The notes below the pieces were generated by a model that saw only the letters and a program-made list of their open reading frames with translations, did no database searches and was not told the origin of the DNA. From Lingula anatina (taxonomy: Eukaryota > Brachiopoda > Lingulata > Lingulida > Lingulidae), in NCBI RefSeq assembly GCF_001039355.2, contig NW_019775394.1, forward strand, positions 349,320-405,212: a DNA stretch of 55,893 nucleotides. The letters are read 5' to 3'. The stretch's first letter is position 1, and each line of letters opens with the position of its first letter. Below, in pieces: positions 55,571 through 55,893 of the stretch. The position numbers were made by a program, and so were the translations under genes.

Positions 55571-55893
55571 AAGGGAGGGCAGCCAAGACTAACGGCTTCG
55601 TAGGAGAACCACAAAAACTGCCATCATCATTGCAGGACAGCCGAGACTGCCAGAACATAGTAGGACCATCAAGACTGCCAGAACATGGCAGGACAACCGT
55701 GACTGCCAGAACATGGCAGGACAACCGAGACTGCCAGAACATAGCAGGACCACCGAGACTGCCAGATCATGGCAGGACCACCGAGACTGCCAGCATCATG
55801 GCAGGACCACGAGACTGCCAGAACATGGCAGGACGACCGAGACTGCCAGAACATGGCAGGACGACCAAGATTGCCAATGTCATGGCAGGACGA
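55570..55893. repeat. 28 bp minisatellite, long block running off the right edge
   Basis: Ten or more units of GACTGCCAGAACATGGCAGG then ACAACCGA, with ACCACCGA, ACGACCGA and CATCATGG variants. The antisense reading frame through it is repetitive and not a gene. Confidence 0.92.

Noticed and set aside
55669-55854. Minus-strand Cys/Trp-rich frame resembling a cysteine-rich peptide
   Set aside because: It is the 28 bp minisatellite read in one frame; no start context or signal peptide independent of the repeat.
1-55893. tRNA, rRNA or other structured RNA genes
   Set aside because: I looked for cloverleaf-like and rRNA-like segments and saw none; a covariance-model scan would be needed to exclude degenerate ones.

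Overview
This is metazoan nuclear DNA. It is AT-rich, has spliced genes with GT-AG introns, and is crowded with DNA transposons, MITEs, microsatellites and near-identical tandem duplications. The main gene carries a peritrophin-type chitin-binding module beside SRCR, CUB and C-type lectin modules. With the bivalve-like repeat content this suggests a mollusc or another lophotrochozoan, but the species cannot be fixed from the sequence.

Region 1 (1-15,812, minus strand): a large secreted or membrane-anchored extracellular protein resembling Drosophila bark beetle (anakonda). Eleven exons can be placed by matching GT-AG sites and intron phase: signal peptide, a PGV-type repeat, SRCR, parallel beta-helix, CUB, a second repeat with an SRCR-like segment, a third repeat with CUB, beta-helix, chitin-binding type 2, and C-type lectin. 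The gene runs off the left edge before its C-terminus. A Tc1/mariner element sits in or at the start of exon 6. Exon 6 also has an in-frame TAA and a frameshift, and exon 8 may have another frameshift. The locus is therefore a decaying gene, a null allele, or an imperfect assembly of a live gene. Another decayed Tc1 lies in intron 2.

Region 2 (15.8-18.2 kb): upstream flank with a mariner-like remnant, a MITE-like inverted repeat and a short tandem repeat.

Region 3 (18,255-26,112): the most striking object, a roughly 7.9 kb unit bounded by long inverted repeats. The outer parts of both arms are tandem arrays of a palindromic motif. Inner parts of both arms carry a copy of the same short N-terminal exon. 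Between them lie an integrase-like (GTEN motif) exon on plus and a HECT-type ubiquitin-ligase-like gene on minus. I read this as a large DNA transposon carrying a HECT gene.

Region 4 (26.1-33.3 kb): a broken LTR retrotransposon (HhH plus coiled-coil gag-like ORF, leader repeats, primer-binding site, LTR with TATA and polyA signal); a poorly understood 3 kb stretch; a 120-N gap; the 3' end of a second LTR element (pol tail, polypurine tract, LTR start); and a zinc-finger ORF.

Region 5 (33.3-55.9 kb): almost no convincing host genes. It holds dispersed repeats, MITEs with target-site duplications, minisatellites and three direct duplications whose junctions carry or lie beside a single N. These duplications look like unmerged haplotypes. 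The largest (about 3.2 kb) differs between copies by clean insertions of a 215 bp MITE and a 3.4 kb element rich in the palindrome TCCTATAGGA.
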